From contig NZ_JAKGSI010000001.1 in assembly GCF_021568315.1 (NCBI RefSeq), forward strand, positions 496,001 through 560,000: a stretch of DNA of 64,000 bases, read 5' to 3'. This stretch comes from Corynebacterium uropygiale (GTDB lineage Bacteria; Actinomycetota; Actinomycetes; Mycobacteriales; Mycobacteriaceae). The position numbers and the translations under genes are program-made. The notes under the pieces were generated by a model. It had not been told where the DNA came from, did no database searches, and saw only the letters and a list, made by a program, of their open reading frames with translations. This document shows, in pieces, positions 60,840 through 64,000 of this stretch. Numbering within the stretch: the first letter of the stretch is position 1; each line of letters opens with the position of its first letter.

Positions 60840-63800
60840 GACCTCACCCGACATCCCCATCATCCAGCACCCCACCCCGGAGGTGCGGCTCACCCGCTCG
60901 GCGCCCAGCCCGCGCCGGCGGCAGTGGGGCGAGGACGTGCGTCCGCTCTTCGAGGATGCGCACGGCCTCTGGCGCGTCACCGGCCCTGCCGGATCCGGGG
61001 TATCCTCCCTCCTTGTCGACGTCGCCGCGGCGCGCATCCGCCAGGGCGCGGACCCCTCCCGCATTCTGCTTCTCACGGGCTCCAAGGAATCGGCGCGGCG
61101 CCTCACCGATGAGCTCTATGACGCCCTCTCTGACGGGGGTTTTCCCGCCACGGGCGGAACCATGGTGCGCTCCATCCACTCCTTTGCCTATGCGCTGCTT
61201 AGGCTCGCGCGCGAGGGGAACGTCGAGCTCATGCCCGGGGCGGAGCATGACACGGTGATCCGGGATCTTCTCGCCGGCCATGCCGACCAAGGCGGGCTCC
61301 TCTGGCCGGAGGATGTCCGGCCGGCCCTGTGCATGGTGGGTTTTGCTCGCCAGTTGCGGGACTTTCTTCTTCGCGTCCAAGAGCGCGGGCTGGGGCCGGA
61401 GGAGCTGGAGAATCTCGGGGAGGCCTATGACCGCCCGATGTGGGTGAGCGCCGGGGGATTCCTCCGGGAGTATCAGCAGGTCATGAACCTGCGCCAATAC
61501 AACGCGCTGAGCGCCTCCGAGCTGCTCACCCATGCCGTGCGCGAGGTGCAGCGGGATCCGGGGATCCTGCCCGAGGGCTGGGATCTGCTGGCCGTCGATG
61601 ACACCCAGAACCTCGACCCCATGGCAGCGCAGCTCATTGACCTGTGCCTTCCGCGGGCGGATCTGGGGATCCTCGCCGGGGACCCCGAGCAGGCGATCTT
61701 CAGCTTCCGCGGGGCCGAGGCCACCTACCTCACGAAGCACGCCTGCGATGTTTCGCTCGAATGGAAAAAGAGCAAGCGGACCCCGGAACGCCAGGTGATG
61801 ATCGTCGATACCCCCGCGGCCCAATGGGAGCGGGTGACCGGGGAGATCCGGCGGGCGCACCTGCTCGACGGGGTCCCGTGGAGTGAGATCGCGGTGGTGG
61901 TGCGCTCGCACGCGGCGATTCGCTCCACGCGGCAGGCCTTGCTGCTCGCGGACATCCCTGTCCACCAGGACCCCACGGATGTGGTCCTCGCCCAGCAGCC
62001 GATTGTTGCGGGGATGATCCTCGTGCTGCGCGCTCTCCAGGACAGCATCGACGCCGCGGAGTGGGAGCAGCTGCTTTTGGGGCCCTTCGGCGGCGCGGAC
62101 CCGGTGACGATCCGCCGCCTGCTGCGCGGCCTGCGCCGATACCGCATGGACCAGCGGGCCATCGAGACGCTGGCGGAGCTCGTCGATCCTCGACGGGAGC
62201 CATCGCTGCCCGACGTCGAGGCCGAGCTCCGGGAGCTGCTCACCCCGCGCGAATACGACATTCTCCAGCGCGTCCAGGCGGTGCTGGCCGCCGGCCACGC
62301 ATCCCGGGAGCGCGGCGACTCCGCCGAGCTCATCCTCTGGGAGCTGTGGAACGCGGCGGGGCGCGATCCCTCCGACCCTCAGGCCCGCGGCCTGGCCGAG
62401 CACCTCCAGACGACGGCACTGCGCGGTGGGGCGCTGGGTTCGCAGGCGGATCGTGACCTCGACGCCATCATGGCGCTCTTCGACCTCGCCGGGGACATGG
62501 TGGAGCGCAACGCCTCCGCGGGAGTGGACACGCTCATCAGCGAGGTCAGCGACCAGGAGCTTCCCACCGGCGTGCGGGACCGGCGCGGGGTGCGGCCCGA
62601 GGCCGTCAGCCTGCTCACCGCCCACGGGACGGCCGGCCAGGAGTGGCGGCGAGTGATCGTCCTCGAAGCCCAGGAGGGGGTGTGGCCGGCGGTCGGGGAA
62701 ACCGGCACCCTCTTCCAGCAGGAGGAACTCGTGGACCTCGTAGGCTCGGGCATTGAGCCTGGTGAGCCGATCTCTCGGGCGCGCATCGCCGTGCGTGAGG
62801 AGCGCCGGCTCTTCGGCCTGGCCACCACGCGGGCGACGGAGAAGCTCCTCCTCTGCGTGGTGGAGAACGCGGAGCTCGACGAAGCCCTCGAGCCCACCCG
62901 CTTCCTGGACGAGTTCGTGAAGATCTGGCCTCGGGTCGAGGTGATCCGCGATCACGAGGCCGCCGGGGAGGAGACCCCCGCGGGGAGGCCCACGCGCACC
63001 CGCTCCCGCTACACCTCGCTCAATGCCCCCGAGGTGGTGGCGGAATTGCGTCGGGTGCTCGTCGACCCCGAGGCCGCGCCCGGAGATCGGCAGCAGGCGA
63101 TTCGTCAGCTCGCCCGCCTCGCGAAGGCAGGGGTCCCCGGGGCGCACCCCGATTCCTGGTGGGCGACGACGACCCCCAGCACGGAGGAACCCGTCACGAC
63201 GGCGATGCCCATGAGCCTCTCGCCCTCGCGGATCGAGGCGCTCCAGAACTGCCCACTCAACACCTTCCTCTCCCGGACCGAAGACCCGAGCCAAGACACC
63301 AGCGCGCTGAGCAAGGGCATCATCGTTCACGCCTACGCTGAGATGGTGGCCCGGGGAGCGGACAAGGACAAGGCCCGTGAGATCGTGACCGAGGCCTGGG
63401 AACGCATCCACTCCGCGCCCGCCTGGCGCACGGACTACGAGACCGAGGAATGGCAGCAGCTCCTCCAGCGCCTCGATGCATGGATGAGCGCACGGGAGCC
63501 CGGGAACCTGCTGGGCGTCGAGGTGGACTTCTGCCTCGACATCACGGAGACCACCCAGCTCAAGGGGCAAATCGACCGCCTCGAGAGGAATGAGGAGGGC
63601 GCCGTGATCGTGGATATCAAGAGCGGAAAGAATGCCGTGAGCAAGACAGAGGCCGACGAGCACGCGCAGCTGCGGGCCTATCAGCTGGCGGTATCGGAAG
63701 GGATCTTTGAGCCCACCGAGCCCCACCGCGGACACATCCGTTCGCCGAAGGAGGGGGAGAAGCCTCTGCCGGTTGCCCTGGCAGGGCTGCTATACCCGGG

Positions 63801-64000
63801 GACCAACGGCAAGAGCGTGAAGTCGCTCTGGCAGGAGCCCCTGAGCGAGGAGGTCCGAGCCCAGTTGCGCGAAAGTCTGCCCCGCCTGGCAGAGGCCGCG
63901 CGTGGTCCCTCCTTCGACGCGACGCCCGGCGAGCACTGCACACACTGCCCATTCACGATCCTCTGTCCCGCCCAGCCTGAGGGGAGGAGCTCTCTTGACC
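60838..64000 (+). CDS. adnA: AdnA-like helicase-nuclease subunit, partial
   Basis: At least 1054 codons of a UvrD/RecB-type protein run off the right edge. It has a UvrD-like motor (GPAGSGVSS at residues 49-57; LLAVDDTQNLDP near 251-260; GDPEQAIFSFRG; LLTAHGTAGQEWRRVIV) and a C-terminal RecB-type nuclease (QIDRLERN, Asp913; VIVDIKSGK, Asp926 and Lys928; AQLRAYQLA). Cys805, Cys1034, Cys1037 and Cys1043 have the four-Cys iron-sulfur spacing of AddB/AdnA nucleases. The motor is degenerate: Walker A Lys is Val55 and the Walker B Glu is Asp255. AdnA pairs with AdnB in mycobacterial double-strand-break end resection; the start ATG 60838 is 5 bases after the TIGR02569 gene. Confidence 0.9.
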   Translation, partial: MTSPDIPIIQHPTPEVRLTRSAPSPRRRQWGEDVRPLFEDAHGLWRVTGPAGSGVSSLLVDVAAARIRQGADPSRILLLTGSKESARRLTDELYDALSDGGFPATGGTMVRSIHSFAYALLRLAREGNVELMPGAEHDTVIRDLLAGHADQGGLLWPEDVRPALCMVGFARQLRDFLLRVQERGLGPEELENLGEAYDRPMWVSAGGFLREYQQVMNLRQYNALSASELLTHAVREVQRDPGILPEGWDLLAVDDTQNLDPMAAQLIDLCLPRADLGILAGDPEQAIFSFRGAEATYLTKHACDVSLEWKKSKRTPERQVMIVDTPAAQWERVTGEIRRAHLLDGVPWSEIAVVVRSHAAIRSTRQALLLADIPVHQDPTDVVLAQQPIVAGMILVLRALQDSIDAAEWEQLLLGPFGGADPVTIRRLLRGLRRYRMDQRAIETLAELVDPRREPSLPDVEAELRELLTPREYDILQRVQAVLAAGHASRERGDSAELILWELWNAAGRDPSDPQARGLAEHLQTTALRGGALGSQADRDLDAIMALFDLAGDMVERNASAGVDTLISEVSDQELPTGVRDRRGVRPEAVSLLTAHGTAGQEWRRVIVLEAQEGVWPAVGETGTLFQQEELVDLVGSGIEPGEPISRARIAVREERRLFGLATTRATEKLLLCVVENAELDEALEPTRFLDEFVKIWPRVEVIRDHEAAGEETPAGRPTRTRSRYTSLNAPEVVAELRRVLVDPEAAPGDRQQAIRQLARLAKAGVPGAHPDSWWATTTPSTEEPVTTAMPMSLSPSRIEALQNCPLNTFLSRTEDPSQDTSALSKGIIVHAYAEMVARGADKDKAREIVTEAWERIHSAPAWRTDYETEEWQQLLQRLDAWMSAREPGNLLGVEVDFCLDITETTQLKGQIDRLERNEEGAVIVDIKSGKNAVSKTEADEHAQLRAYQLAVSEGIFEPTEPHRGHIRSPKEGEKPLPVALAGLLYPGTNGKSVKSLWQEPLSEEVRAQLRESLPRLAEAARGPSFDATPGEHCTHCPFTILCPAQPEGRSSLD

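Noticed and set aside
60844-63735. 963-codon minus-strand open frame opposite adnA
   Set aside because: Antisense shadow; the plus-strand frame has helicase and nuclease motifs.

Overview
The window is high-GC actinobacterial DNA and looks like a chromosome segment of a Corynebacteriales bacterium, most probably Corynebacterium or a close relative. The evidence is gene content and order: accE-accD-birA-purK-purE, a Tus/LpqY-type sugar importer, an LCP ligase with wbbL-manC-whiB2-type genes-manB-manA-sahH-tmk-mtrA-mtrB-lpqB-hpf-secA, then a ferredoxin reductase/desaturase pair, rsgA-aroA-SRAP-ybaK-sigH-rshA-whiB1-type genes, rhlE and an AdnA-like helicase-nuclease. This follows the arrangement known from Corynebacterium glutamicum and Mycobacterium tuberculosis. 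No phage, insertion sequence, tRNA, rRNA or CRISPR array was found.

Layout. 1-5.6 kb: Maf fragment, acyl-CoA carboxylase epsilon and beta subunits, biotin ligase, a PH-domain membrane protein and purK-purE. 5.6-10.2 kb: a five-gene minus-strand importer operon (ATPase, lipoprotein, two permeases, small membrane protein). 10.3-16.2 kb: an Nramp-related carrier, an ArsB-like carrier, a TIGR03089 protein and a crtB-crtI carotenoid pair, the last inserted beside the cell-wall genes. 16.2-28.2 kb: cell-wall and mannose metabolism (LCP ligase, rhamnosyltransferase, GDP-mannose synthesis), a WhiB2-type regulator, two paralogous Pro/Thr-rich anchored proteins and sahH. 28.3-37 kb: tmk-mtrA-mtrB-lpqB, comF-like gene, hpf and secA. 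37-39.3 kb: small conserved genes and an SDR.

39.3-48.7 kb is the clearest accessory segment. A tightly packed six-gene minus-strand operon (aminotransferase, Baeyer-Villiger-type monooxygenase, alpha/beta hydrolase, YkvI-type carrier, zinc alcohol dehydrogenase, nucleobase-permease-like carrier) lies divergent to a PucR-family regulator. I read it as a catabolic pathway of unknown substrate: the oxygenase could make an ester, the hydrolase could open it, and the dehydrogenase and aminotransferase could process the products. 48.7-64 kb returns to conserved core genes; rsgA carries an apparent one-base frameshift in a C7 tract, and a 24-residue ribosomal-protein-like gene sits between rshA and the WhiB1-type gene.

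A recurring regulatory theme is the motif TANNNT placed 6-10 bases before a start codon with no Shine-Dalgarno sequence. This predicts leaderless transcripts for about fifteen genes and fixes several start sites. At two divergent pairs the facing -10 hexamers share the same TA, leaving only 23-26 bp between start codons. All functions are inferred from protein motifs and gene order read by eye; no database search was run.
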